A stretch of DNA of 17,190 nt from Chitinophagaceae bacterium (GCA_016786525.1 JAEUVW010000222.1:1-17190), one strand, 5' to 3'. Positions 7,572-15,185 are shown, counted from the stretch's first letter. A program made the numbers and translations. Notes: generated by a model from the letters alone, not told the origin.

Positions 7572-8951
7572 TTACTCTATATGATACCCCAGCGCAAAAC
7601 GCAGGAAGGGATAGCGCTCACTCACATTGTCGTAATCTTTGTAATACCCGACCAGGTTGAACTGCCCCAGCCCCGCTGCCAGGGAGAAATTTTTAGGCAG
7701 CCTGATGCGGGCGTCTGCCGTAAGGGTATTCAGGATAAAGGATGATTTATTCCCATCCACGGTTTGAAACCTTCCGCCTTTGTAGCTGCACTCCAGCTCG
7801 ACCCTGTTCTTATACTTCAGCACGGCATTGGCCACCATACTGATACCCGGACCGTAGTCGTAGTTGCGCCCCTCGCCGTAATACAGGTATTTGTCCGGCA
7901 CCGCCCCCAGCAGGATGGCCCCGCAACCGATTTCGGTATATATCTTTAAGTCACTGTTTTTCCGCCAGTTCGAGATCAGCTTCAGGTTGAGGCTTTGCGC
8001 CCCATATTCGAAAGCGCTGTTCTTGAAAAAATCGTAGTTCATCGTTATGGAATACAGGTGATGCCGGAAGTTGCCCTCTTTCATATTCCAGGTACCCAGG
8101 GCGCCATTCACCTGTACCGTATTCAGGTAAGCGGAGTCGCCCGCACCGGCTTCTACCTGCGCCGTAAAACTGGAAAACGGCACGCCGGACGCTTCAAACT
8201 TCTCCCCGTATTGCAGGCGCAGCCGGAAGTAAAGTTCATCGTGTCCTTTGGTATAGCCCTTCAGGCTGCGGGTACCAAAGCGGCGGCCGCCCGCATCAAG
8301 GCTTGTCGCCAGGGGGATACTGCTGTCGGCATCGGCGCCTGCCCTGCCCCATGTACCGTTGATAATCCTGTTCACGCCATTCACCGGGTTCACCAGCAGG
8401 GCCAGTATTTCCTGGCTTTGCCGCCGGGTGCCCCTTGCCCTGCCATCGATCAGCTTGTTGGCCAGGCGGTACGTCACCTCTCCCAAGGCAATACCCCCGA
8501 GGCTGGTATTCAGGAAATCGTTGGGTGCCGGGCGGTGCGTTTCCCCTGCCGTTTCCCAGATGAAACTCCCGGCAAAGGCCGCCGGTACAGACTGCCAGAA
8601 GGTATAGCCATTGCTGCGGAAAGCGCTGAAGTACAGGTTCCCGTGGTAAGGGTGGGCAAACTGGTTGGTATTGAATTTATTGTCGTCCCATGCCCAGCTG
8701 GAGGGCTTCAGGTTGCTGCCGATGCTGCTGAAGCTGACTTTGGCAAAGGCTGCTTTCCGCACATAGCGGTTAAACGACCAGGGCAGCAACTGGGCGACGG
8801 CAAGCTCAGCCGATGCGCGCCAAAAATGTTTTTTCCCGCTGACCAGCGGGTCGGGTGGCCTGCTGACGGCCGTATCCGCCATCTGGCGCTGCGCCTCTGT
8901 GTGCAGGGAGCACAGCAGCAACAGGGGCCATATGAAGCAGTATTTTTTCAG
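7572..8951 (-). CDS. DUF3943-family envelope protein, apparently starting at CTG
   Basis: The protein carries the conserved DUF3943 core at residues about 86-162: WAWDDNKFNTNQFAHPYHG, then NLYFSAFRSNGY, GSFIWETAGE, PNDFLNTSLGG and LGEVTYR. A C-terminal half of beta strands ends in FLRFALGYHIE, suggesting an outer-membrane barrel. The best start is unusual. Frames opening at TTG 8921 cut off the positive end of the signal peptide. Reading from CTG 8951 gives KKYCFIWPLLLLCSLHTEAQ after the initiator, a complete signal peptide with GGAG just upstream and an in-frame TAA four codons before. I therefore extend to 8951, with low certainty on the exact start. The length is then 459 residues. The gene follows the DUF4421 gene by 23 bases on the same strand, so an operon is likely. 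Its function is not established. It converges with the channel gene, leaving only 25 bases between stop codons. Confidence 0.82.
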   Translation of the reverse strand: MKKYCFIWPLLLLCSLHTEAQRQMADTAVSRPPDPLVSGKKHFWRASAELAVAQLLPWSFNRYVRKAAFAKVSFSSIGSNLKPSSWAWDDNKFNTNQFAHPYHGNLYFSAFRSNGYTFWQSVPAAFAGSFIWETAGETHRPAPNDFLNTSLGGIALGEVTYRLANKLIDGRARGTRRQSQEILALLVNPVNGVNRIINGTWGRAGADADSSIPLATSLDAGGRRFGTRSLKGYTKGHDELYFRLRLQYGEKFEASGVPFSSFTAQVEAGAGDSAYLNTVQVNGALGTWNMKEGNFRHHLYSITMNYDFFKNSAFEYGAQSLNLKLISNWRKNSDLKIYTEIGCGAILLGAVPDKYLYYGEGRNYDYGPGISMVANAVLKYKNRVELECSYKGGRFQTVDGNKSSFILNTLTADARIRLPKNFSLAAGLGQFNLVGYYKDYDNVSERYPFLRFALGYHIE

Positions 8952-8974
8952 ATCTCCGGATTATTGGATGAGGC

Positions 8975-10027
8975 TTAGTGACCGGTTTCTTTGGATGCAG
9001 GAACCGGTAGTATTTTCTTGTACAGGCGGCCCAGTGCTTTCGGCTCCCCGATACGGATGCCTAAAAACAATTGCAGGGACACCATGATGTTCCTGTTCAC
9101 CGCCGTACTCAGGCCCTGGGTGTACCGTGAAGACAGTGCCGTGCCGTAAGTGCCGCAAAAAAAACGGTGCCCGTTGTACCCGAAGCCCAGGCGGGCGTCC
9201 CATTGGTAAATGGGGCTGTTGATGGTACTGTGGATATTGCCTGCCGGATCGCGCGTCAGCAGCTTTGTATAGATATACCCGAAGGCAGGGGTAAATGCGC
9301 CGGACAGGTACAGTCTTTTGTACAGAACAAAAGTATGGTGATACCCTGCGCCCAGCAGGACCTGCCAGTTGTTTGCTTTCTGCGTGGTCCCACCGGGGCT
9401 TTCGTCGTCAACAATGTAGTAGCGTACAGACAGCCGGGGTATAAAGGCTCCGGCGCTTTTGAGTTGCCGCTGTGTCTGGTCCGACACCGCACTCATCGAA
9501 AAGGCCTGGTTTGTATTGTACCCTGCCATAGCTTCAAAATTGGTGATCTTCAGGTCGGGCACCTGGATGTAAGGGTCTCCTTCTTTCCATCCCGGGCGGA
9601 AATGGCTGGTGTTGCTGACATAATAGCCCTTTGTTCTTGCATAGCTGACCCCGCCAAACCATTCATTGTTGTTGTACGAAAGCCCCAGGCCACCACCTTT
9701 GCTCCGGCCTTTGATGTCATTGTCGTTGTTTGCAGGCAGGAAGTGCGGAATGTAGGTGATGTAAAAAGAGACAAAGCGGTAATTGAAGTAGGTGCGGAAC
9801 AACTCGGAAGGATTGGGCTGCAGTTCCAGGTGGTAGGTGCCGGCATCAACGGAATAGCTTTCTGCAGCATTGACAAATGCCGCCTTGATGACGATCCAGT
9901 CATTGAATTTTTCAAGGGTCGGCGTCTTCAGCCGCGGCGTTGAAAGCGTATCTCCGCCGGGAACCCCGGCGAAGGAGCCCGGTTGTATTCCGGCAACCAA
10001 CAAAGCAATAAGGCACATTGTACGCAA
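8975..10027 (-). CDS. DUF4421-family outer-membrane protein with a displaced start
   Basis: The DUF4421 pattern is visible: KTPTLEKFNDWIVIKAAFVN near the N-terminus, then DIKGRSKGGGLGLSYNNNEW, SYARTKGYYVSN, and many barrel-like strands (FAGVPGG to LQLFLGIRIGE). The open frame begins with TTG 10027 (350 residues); the first ATG in frame is 10018. Both give a signal peptide lacking its usual lysines. An ATG at 10049 followed by seven A's would give MKKQLLVLRTMCLIALLVAG if the run were six A's, but as written it is one base out of frame. The gene may therefore carry a one-base insertion (real or sequencing error), rely on slippage, or simply start at 10027/10018. Members of the family are predicted outer-membrane proteins of unknown function. 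It probably forms an operon with the DUF3943 gene downstream. Confidence 0.82.
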   Translation of the reverse strand: MRTMCLIALLVAGIQPGSFAGVPGGDTLSTPRLKTPTLEKFNDWIVIKAAFVNAAESYSVDAGTYHLELQPNPSELFRTYFNYRFVSFYITYIPHFLPANNDNDIKGRSKGGGLGLSYNNNEWFGGVSYARTKGYYVSNTSHFRPGWKEGDPYIQVPDLKITNFEAMAGYNTNQAFSMSAVSDQTQRQLKSAGAFIPRLSVRYYIVDDESPGGTTQKANNWQVLLGAGYHHTFVLYKRLYLSGAFTPAFGYIYTKLLTRDPAGNIHSTINSPIYQWDARLGFGYNGHRFFCGTYGTALSSRYTQGLSTAVNRNIMVSLQLFLGIRIGEPKALGRLYKKILPVPASKETGH

Positions 10028-10039
10028 AACAAGCAGCTG

Positions 10040-10046
10040 TTTTTTT
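10040..10046 (-). other. A7 homopolymer directly after an out-of-frame ATG
   Basis: On the minus strand ATG (10049-10047) is followed by seven A's and then CAGCTGCTTG. Dropping one A joins this ATG to the DUF4421 frame and restores a Met-Lys-Lys signal peptide. Such runs are prone to polymerase slippage and to sequencing error. Confidence 0.5.
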
Positions 10047-10103
10047 CATTAAAGTTTCATCGCCTGTCCCCTAAGTCTCCGGTACAGGCAGGTCGGAGCG
10101 CTC

Positions 10104-10131
10104 AAAAAAAGAAAGGTCTTCCTGCAGGAAG
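10104..10131 (-). terminator. Rho-independent terminator after the small lipoprotein gene
   Basis: Immediately beyond the stop codon at 10136-10134 the minus strand has a CTTCC/GGAAG stem (10131-10118) with loop TGCA. It is followed by ACC and then a strong T tract (TTTCTTTTTTT). The stem is short but the U tract is long. It separates the lipoprotein from the DUF4421/DUF3943 pair. Confidence 0.55.
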
Positions 10132-10133
10132 CA

Positions 10134-10475
10134 TCAGTCTGTTTTATGGTCAAAGCAATCCGCAAATACATTCACGTTGCTGAAAGATACAGCGCCGTTG
10201 CCGTCCGTCGTGACGTAATTATAGCTGCCGGCAGGCCGTTCAAACACAGCCGTACCCTGCGTGTTGTTACCATCAGGCAGGGAGGGCCAGGATAAGGTAA
10301 TGTTACGTGCCAGGCTGTCGATCACCACATTGATGTATCCCTTATAGGCCTCCAGCCTGGTCGTCCAGAAGCGAATGCGTCCTTTACCCTTTTCCTTTCC
10401 GGCATCCTCTTTGTTGCAGGAGCAGAGCCATAGAGTTGAACATAAAGCAAGAAAAATAAAACTAAATTCTTTCAT
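10134..10475 (-). CDS. Small lipoprotein with a surface-export signal
   Basis: This 113-residue protein starts at ATG 10475. The N-terminus (MKEFSFIFLALCSTLWLCSC) is a lipoprotein signal peptide with lipobox L17-C-S-C20, Cys20 being the lipidated residue. It is followed by Asn-Lys-Glu-Asp. Lys plus two acidic residues next to the cysteine matches the lipoprotein export signal described in Capnocytophaga and Flavobacterium for display on the outer face of the outer membrane. The mature part, about 90 residues, is predicted beta-rich (GYINVVIDSL; ITLSWPSL; AVFERPAGSYNYVTTDGNG; FSNVNVFADC). I do not recognise a named family or a function. It lies upstream of the DUF4421 gene and diverges from the peptidase-barrel gene at 10644. 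Confidence 0.75.
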   Translation of the reverse strand: MKEFSFIFLALCSTLWLCSCNKEDAGKEKGKGRIRFWTTRLEAYKGYINVVIDSLARNITLSWPSLPDGNNTQGTAVFERPAGSYNYVTTDGNGAVSFSNVNVFADCFDHKTD

Positions 10476-10610
10476 ATACGTAAATTTGGCTATTGCAATT
10501 TAACCAACTTATCTGGTAAAAAATGAAAAAATATCTTTATGAATATACTGTAGTAATATTACCAAATTAAGTTTCGAATCAATTCTATACAAAAACCAAA
10601 ATATTGCATA

Positions 10611-10618
10611 TACTTTTG
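10611..10618 (+). promoter_or_regulatory. Bacteroidota-type promoter -7 element (TACTTTTG)
   Basis: This is an exact TAnnTTTG match ending 25 bases before the ATG at 10644. It lies in a 168-base AT-rich divergent region shared with the lipoprotein gene. A -33 TTG at the normal spacing is not obvious, and no matching element was found for the lipoprotein. Confidence 0.5.
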
Positions 10619-10643
10619 TTATTATTGATAAACCAAACAACAT

Positions 10644-13508
10644 ATGATGAACCGTAAATCTATTTTTTCCTCTTTATCATTTTTATTTTTTACATACGGT
10701 GCGCAGGCGCAAACCAGTGTCAGCGGAGACAATCCTGCGGATATCCACTGGAAGGCCATCCAATCCAAAGCCGTTAAAGTGATCTTTCCGGAAGGCAATA
10801 CTGCGGAAGCACAGCGGGTCTCCAATATCATCAATTACATACACGATAGTGCCGGTGTTACCATCGGCAGCAAAAGGAAACACCTGAATCTTTTGCTGCA
10901 GACCAACCAGGTGGTCTCCAACGGTTACGTAGCCCTGGCTCCGTTCCGCAGCGAATTTTACGCTACCGGTTTCCAGAATTTCAACATCCTGGGTTCTATG
11001 AACTGGATCGACGGACTGTCTTTTCATGAATACCGCCATGCGCTGCAGTTTGCGAATTCCCGTAGGGGCTTTACCAAATTCCTGTCCATTATCGGCGGGC
11101 AGCAAATGTGGGCACTGGGCACCGTATTCGCCATGCCCAACTGGTATATGGAAGGGGATGCGGTGCAGACTGAGACTTTGTTTTCCGGATCAGGAAGGGG
11201 AAGGACGCCTTATTTTTTCAAAGAGCAACGCGCCCTGCTGCTTGACAACAGGGACTACAAATATATCAAAGCACGCAACGGGTCTTTTAAAGACCTGCTG
11301 CCCAATCACTATCCCCTGGGCTATGCTCTACTCCGGCAGATGCGCGACGAGCACGGGCCGGATGTATGGGCTAAAGTAATGCGCGATGCCAGTTCGTACA
11401 GGAGCGTACTCTACCCTTTCTCCAGGGCGATGAAAAGGCATACGGGGCTCACCAGCAGGAAGGCCTACTACCATACCTATGCCAGCCTGAAAAAAGAATG
11501 GAGCGACGAACTGAAAGAGATAAAACTGGTTCCTACTACCCCTGTTACCAAGCTGCCCCGTAAAACCGTTACCAGCTACCAGTGGGCACATCAGCTGGAA
11601 GACGGAAGCATTATCTGCCGTAAAGAAAGCTACAAACGCACCGGTGAGATCGTCCACATCAAAGATGGCAAAGAAAAACCCGTAGCGGTATTGGGCATCG
11701 GGGTCAATGAAACCTTCCTTTCCGTCAACAACGGCCGCATCGCCTGGAATGAATTTACCACGGACAAAAGATGGCAGAACCGGAACTACTCCGTGATCCG
11801 CACCTATGACCTGAATACCCATTCAAAAAGGCGCCTGACCGCGAAGACAAAACTTTTTGCACCTGAGTTTTCGAACAGCGGCAATAAACTGGTCGCTGTG
11901 CGGGCCAACGAGCACATCCGTAACATGATTGTTTTCCTGGACGCCGGCAGCGGAAATGCTGTGGATAGCCTGCTGAACCCGCAGAATGACTTTATCTCCT
12001 ACCCGCACTGGACCAAAGACGATGCCGCTATTGTCTACCTGGCTAAACGCGAGGGTAAGATCGCCATGCTGAAGTACGACCTGAACACGCGCCAGGTCAC
12101 CGAACTCACGCCCTGGTCCAGGCAGGTCATCGGCCCCATGACGATCGGCAAACAGTATGTTTACTTTACCGCCAGCTATACCGGCATCAACAATATTTTT
12201 GCCGTCAGCCTAAAAGGCGACAAACAGATCAGGCAGCTCAGTTCTGTAAAAGTGGCAGCCGGTATGCCTTCCGTGTCTGCGGACGAAAAGACAATGGTGC
12301 TTTCTGAATTTACACACCTGGGCGACCAGCTGACCCGCCAGGCCATAGACCCGGCCTCGGCACCCGTCTATAGCATTACAGAACCGGAAGACCAGGCTTT
12401 TTACAAGGTCAGGACCACTGCCGTAGAACACAAGCTGTACAGCAATATACCGAAGCATGAATACCCGGTAAAAGACTACAAGGGCCTGATCCGCAGCCCG
12501 CAGCTGCACTCCTGGGCCATCAGCGGCAGCCAGAGCGATGTACACCTGAAAATTTCGATCAACAATATCCTGAATGATTTCGGCGCTGAAATCACCGGCG
12601 GCTACAATATCAACGAACGCGCCCTGTATGCTTCCGGCCGGGTAGATTATGCCCGTTATTACCTGCCTGTCAGCCTTCAGGCAGCCATCAATGAAAGGCG
12701 CATCCTCTCCCCCACCAACCTGGCCGATACCGGCGCCACATCGGCCGACACCCTCAACTTTACTGAAAATATCTATACCGCCGCCCTGAGCCTGCCCCTG
12801 AAATGGAAGCATGGCATTTATCATTCCGGCCTGACCCTGAATGCGGGGATCAGCCAGGTCATCACCAACAAATACAAACTGAACGACGTATCGGTGCCGG
12901 CCATCAGCGACAAGAACTTTACTGCACTTGAAGCCGGGCTGCAATTCTTCAACTACAGGGACAAGGCGCACCAGAACTTCAACCCGCGTTTCGGGCAGGA
13001 CCTGACGGCTTACCTGGGCAGCAGCCTGAGCAATACTACAGCGCTGAAGCTGATGGCCCAGGCCAACCTGTACTTTCCCGGTTTTGCACGCAACCACAGC
13101 TTTTACCTGCGGGGCGGGTACCTGAAGGAAGAGCTGGCCAACAACTACCGCTTTATGGACAACTTCAACCATGCACGCGGGTACAGGCCTATGCGTGGCG
13201 ACGAAGAGTATGTAGCCGGCGCCAATTACCAGTTGCCCCTGTTCTATCCCGATTGGGGATTCGGCGGCCTGCTGTATTTCCAGCGGATCAGGCTCAATGT
13301 TTTTGCGGACTTCTCGCAGGTAAAGAACAATGCCCTGAACAGAACCTTCGACCAAAACTCTTTCGGTTATGAGCTGCTGTTTGATGTTACCGCCCTCAAT
13401 GCATTGAGGCTTAGCGCTGGGGTACGGAACTCCTTCCTGCAGAACAGGAACTTCTTTGATGCCGACAGGAAGAATGTTGTTGAATTCTACTTCGCAGGAA
13501 CTTTTTAA
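10644..13508 (+). CDS. HExxH peptidase, TolB-like propeller and outer-membrane barrel in one protein
   Basis: This 954-residue protein starts at ATG 10644 (a second ATG follows directly) and has a signal peptide (NRKSIFSSLSFLFFTYGAQAQ). Residues about 30-290 are a gluzincin-type peptidase-MA-like domain. It has HEYRH at 128-132 as zinc site and general base, and WYMEGDAVQTE at 167-177, with Glu170 the likely third zinc ligand. Residues about 310-590 contain TolB/WD40-like blades (FAPEFSNSGNKLVAV; YPHWTKDDAAIVYLA; GMPSVSADEKTMVLSEF). Residues about 640-954 are amphipathic strands ending in VVEFYFAGTF, with the C-terminal Phe typical of BamA-inserted barrels. The protein is therefore predicted to be an outer-membrane-anchored metallopeptidase; which side the peptidase faces and its substrate are unknown. 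The next gene starts 35 bases downstream on the same strand. Confidence 0.87.
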   Translation: MMNRKSIFSSLSFLFFTYGAQAQTSVSGDNPADIHWKAIQSKAVKVIFPEGNTAEAQRVSNIINYIHDSAGVTIGSKRKHLNLLLQTNQVVSNGYVALAPFRSEFYATGFQNFNILGSMNWIDGLSFHEYRHALQFANSRRGFTKFLSIIGGQQMWALGTVFAMPNWYMEGDAVQTETLFSGSGRGRTPYFFKEQRALLLDNRDYKYIKARNGSFKDLLPNHYPLGYALLRQMRDEHGPDVWAKVMRDASSYRSVLYPFSRAMKRHTGLTSRKAYYHTYASLKKEWSDELKEIKLVPTTPVTKLPRKTVTSYQWAHQLEDGSIICRKESYKRTGEIVHIKDGKEKPVAVLGIGVNETFLSVNNGRIAWNEFTTDKRWQNRNYSVIRTYDLNTHSKRRLTAKTKLFAPEFSNSGNKLVAVRANEHIRNMIVFLDAGSGNAVDSLLNPQNDFISYPHWTKDDAAIVYLAKREGKIAMLKYDLNTRQVTELTPWSRQVIGPMTIGKQYVYFTASYTGINNIFAVSLKGDKQIRQLSSVKVAAGMPSVSADEKTMVLSEFTHLGDQLTRQAIDPASAPVYSITEPEDQAFYKVRTTAVEHKLYSNIPKHEYPVKDYKGLIRSPQLHSWAISGSQSDVHLKISINNILNDFGAEITGGYNINERALYASGRVDYARYYLPVSLQAAINERRILSPTNLADTGATSADTLNFTENIYTAALSLPLKWKHGIYHSGLTLNAGISQVITNKYKLNDVSVPAISDKNFTALEAGLQFFNYRDKAHQNFNPRFGQDLTAYLGSSLSNTTALKLMAQANLYFPGFARNHSFYLRGGYLKEELANNYRFMDNFNHARGYRPMRGDEEYVAGANYQLPLFYPDWGFGGLLYFQRIRLNVFADFSQVKNNALNRTFDQNSFGYELLFDVTALNALRLSAGVRNSFLQNRNFFDADRKNVVEFYFAGTF

Positions 13509-13543
13509 AACAATTGCACACTCACAATAAAATACCATACAAA

Positions 13544-14155
13544 ATGAAAAAAACAATCGCTACCATTCTTAGTTTCTGCTTTTTAGGAGCAGCAACAGCG
13601 CAGCAGGGCAACACCAAAAACAAAGTGGCCATCCTGCCCTTTTCCGTCGTGTCCAACGAAGGCGGACTCAATTCTGACGCTATGGCCAAAAAAGTACAGG
13701 CCGAATGTGAAAATTCCTTCGAAAAGAATACTTCGCTGGATGTGCAGGCTTCCAGGACTACCAATGCCCTGCTGGCGCAAAACGACATCAGCCCGGATAA
13801 GCTGGATGCTATGGCACCGGAAGAACTGGCTAAAATGCTGGGTGTAGAGTTCGTTGTATTTGGTTCCGTAGAGATCCAGAACGAAGGCACCAATACGATC
13901 GGCAGCAGCAGTTCCAGCTATGAAAGCGGCCCCAAAAGAAACAACAGTAACAAAACCAAAGCCAGCGGCTACAATGTAAACTCATCCAGTACTTCGGTAA
14001 AATACAACGATCACCTGAGGCTGGAGATTTACAACGATGCGGGCAACAAGATCTATTCCGAAACGAGGTCTCCCTTCGGCAGCTCTATGGATTCGTACAG
14101 AAGCGGCCTGGACTATATGGTCAAAAGAACGCCTTACGGCAGCAAGCATAAGTAA
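13544..14155 (+). CDS. CsgG-like periplasmic protein
   Basis: This 203-residue protein starts at ATG 13544 (MKKTIATILSFCFLGAATAQ, a signal peptide ending in Ala-Gln). An upstream TTG at 13514 would add ten residues ahead of it and is rejected. Residues about 26-112 have the alpha/beta layout of the CsgG/TolB-N-like fold: VAILPFSV (28-35), a helix with AKKVQAECENSF, LLAQNDISPDKLD, and then LAKMLGVEFVVFGSVE (95-110). In related proteins this last segment reads as an Ala-Asp-hydrophobic strand followed by hydrophobic-G-S/T. A low-complexity Ser/Asn stretch follows (about 119-152), then a final strand pair (HLRLEIYNDAGNKIYSE). There is no lipobox, so unlike true CsgG it is probably soluble and not an outer-membrane pore. 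Its position directly behind the peptidase-barrel gene suggests a joint envelope role (inference). Confidence 0.75.
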   Translation: MKKTIATILSFCFLGAATAQQGNTKNKVAILPFSVVSNEGGLNSDAMAKKVQAECENSFEKNTSLDVQASRTTNALLAQNDISPDKLDAMAPEELAKMLGVEFVVFGSVEIQNEGTNTIGSSSSSYESGPKRNNSNKTKASGYNVNSSSTSVKYNDHLRLEIYNDAGNKIYSETRSPFGSSMDSYRSGLDYMVKRTPYGSKHK

Positions 14156-14171
14156 CAACACTTTGCTCAGC

Positions 14172-14202
14172 AAAAGGCGCAATACAGGATATTGCGCCTT
14201 TT
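14172..14202. terminator. Strong bidirectional terminator between convergent genes
   Basis: A perfect 13-bp stem (AAAAGGCGCAATA / TATTGCGCCTTTT) with a 5-base loop lies between the CsgG-like stop at 14155 and the minus-strand stop at 14210. The stem itself supplies a U run on either strand; on the plus strand it continues as CTTTTGCTT. It should serve both converging transcripts. Confidence 0.88.
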
Positions 14203-14209
14203 CTTTTGC

Positions 14210-14962
14210 TTAGACATGAAGCTCGACTTGGTGCCTTAGCTTATCATATTTCCAAAAGTTGTATGCATACTGCATGAAACCATCCAACTCATAGTTAAGC
14301 TCATCTGTAATTTTAAGTTCAACTGAAGTCAATTCTTTTCCTTTTGGTGTGAAATCATTTAGTTTTCCAATCATACTGTATGAGCGTAATAATGGAAATG
14401 AACTAGCCGATTGAACTCTATATTTATTCTTTTTGTTTTGAAAATTTTCTATTCCGAAACTCGCAAATCCTGTATATTCAGGTTCATCATTTGATCCGTA
14501 TGATATATTGATGTAGGTATATTGCAGCTCCTTTTCCCTTACATTTATTTTAGCTACAGTGGACTTCCAGCTGGATGTTAGTACAAACGATCCGGCACTC
14601 GTAACAGAATAGGAGCGGCCAACAATAAATATCCCTTCAAAGGACTGTTCAATTCTTTCAACGATGTAACTCACCTTTCCCTCGTATTCGGCATAGCCAA
14701 CCCATATCCCTTCGATGAACTGCTTCCTGAGCAGCAATTCCTTTACTCTTTTGATCTTCTCAAATAACCAAGACAAAAATGCAGAAAGTGTGGTGAATAT
14801 TCCACTTGATAAAAGTACACTGATAAGAATCCCCCCTAACCTGTTATTAGTAATAAGTTCTGCCGAATGCTTAATTACGGTTGAAATTACAGTAAACATT
14901 ATTGCTACCGTTAAAGTGGTTACTAATGCATAGAAATTTCGTTGCTTATATAGCTTATTCAT
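14210..14962 (-). CDS. Two-helix membrane protein with a beta-rich domain, Cap15-like in layout
   Basis: This 250-residue protein starts at ATG 14962. Residues about 11-30 (YALVTTLTVAIMFTVISTVI) and 43-66 (GGILISVLLSSGIFTTLSAF) are two membrane helices near the N-terminus. A basic linker (KIKRVKELLLRK) and a beta-rich domain from about 82 to 235 follow. Notable segments are GIWVGY (85-90), YIVERIEQSFEGIFIVGRS (99-117), ELQYTYINISYG (145-156) and DEPEYTGFASFGI (159-171). Two helices plus a G-x-W-start beta barrel is the layout of Cap15 effectors (SMODS-associating 2TM, beta-strand-rich family), whose barrel binds a cyclic dinucleotide. No cyclase, SAVED or ubiquitin-like partner gene is present, so CBASS function is only a hypothesis. 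The gene is clearly more AT-rich than its neighbours and stands alone, suggesting recent acquisition. Gene reality is well supported; function is not. Confidence 0.8.
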   Translation of the reverse strand: MNKLYKQRNFYALVTTLTVAIMFTVISTVIKHSAELITNNRLGGILISVLLSSGIFTTLSAFLSWLFEKIKRVKELLLRKQFIEGIWVGYAEYEGKVSYIVERIEQSFEGIFIVGRSYSVTSAGSFVLTSSWKSTVAKINVREKELQYTYINISYGSNDEPEYTGFASFGIENFQNKKNKYRVQSASSFPLLRSYSMIGKLNDFTPKGKELTSVELKITDELNYELDGFMQYAYNFWKYDKLRHQVELHV

Positions 14963-15185
14963 GATTTCGTTATGAAATAGTCAAAGAAATAGTACCTCTC
15001 CCTGCTCCATTACACTCGCTACAAAAATAACCATCTGACTAAATTTACTACTTCATCGGATAATACCAAGCTGCCCGGTATGTTCCGAAGGGCATGCGGG
15101 ACCCTCAATAAAGCGGATCTGTGATCCGGCTTGAACATGAATACAGCAGGGGAAAAACTACTGCGCCTGTAAGCTGCAATTTTCT

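Noticed and set aside
7995..8978. A 327-codon open frame on the plus strand
   Set aside because: It lies opposite the DUF3943 gene, whose family core is clear. The plus reading shows no domain or sensible start.
9167..9943. A 258-codon open frame on the plus strand
   Set aside because: It is antisense to the DUF4421 gene and lacks motifs; it is a by-product of codon bias.
10118..10131. The palindrome CTTCCTGCAGGAAG as a regulatory operator
   Set aside because: Its place immediately after a stop codon and before a T tract on the minus strand fits a terminator better.
12210..13556. A 448-codon open frame on the minus strand
   Set aside because: It is antisense to the barrel part of the peptidase-propeller protein. 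Its length comes from the third-position bias of the real gene.
13544..14155. True CsgG curli secretion pore
   Set aside because: There is no lipobox, the protein is shorter than CsgG, and no curli subunit or other csg gene is nearby.
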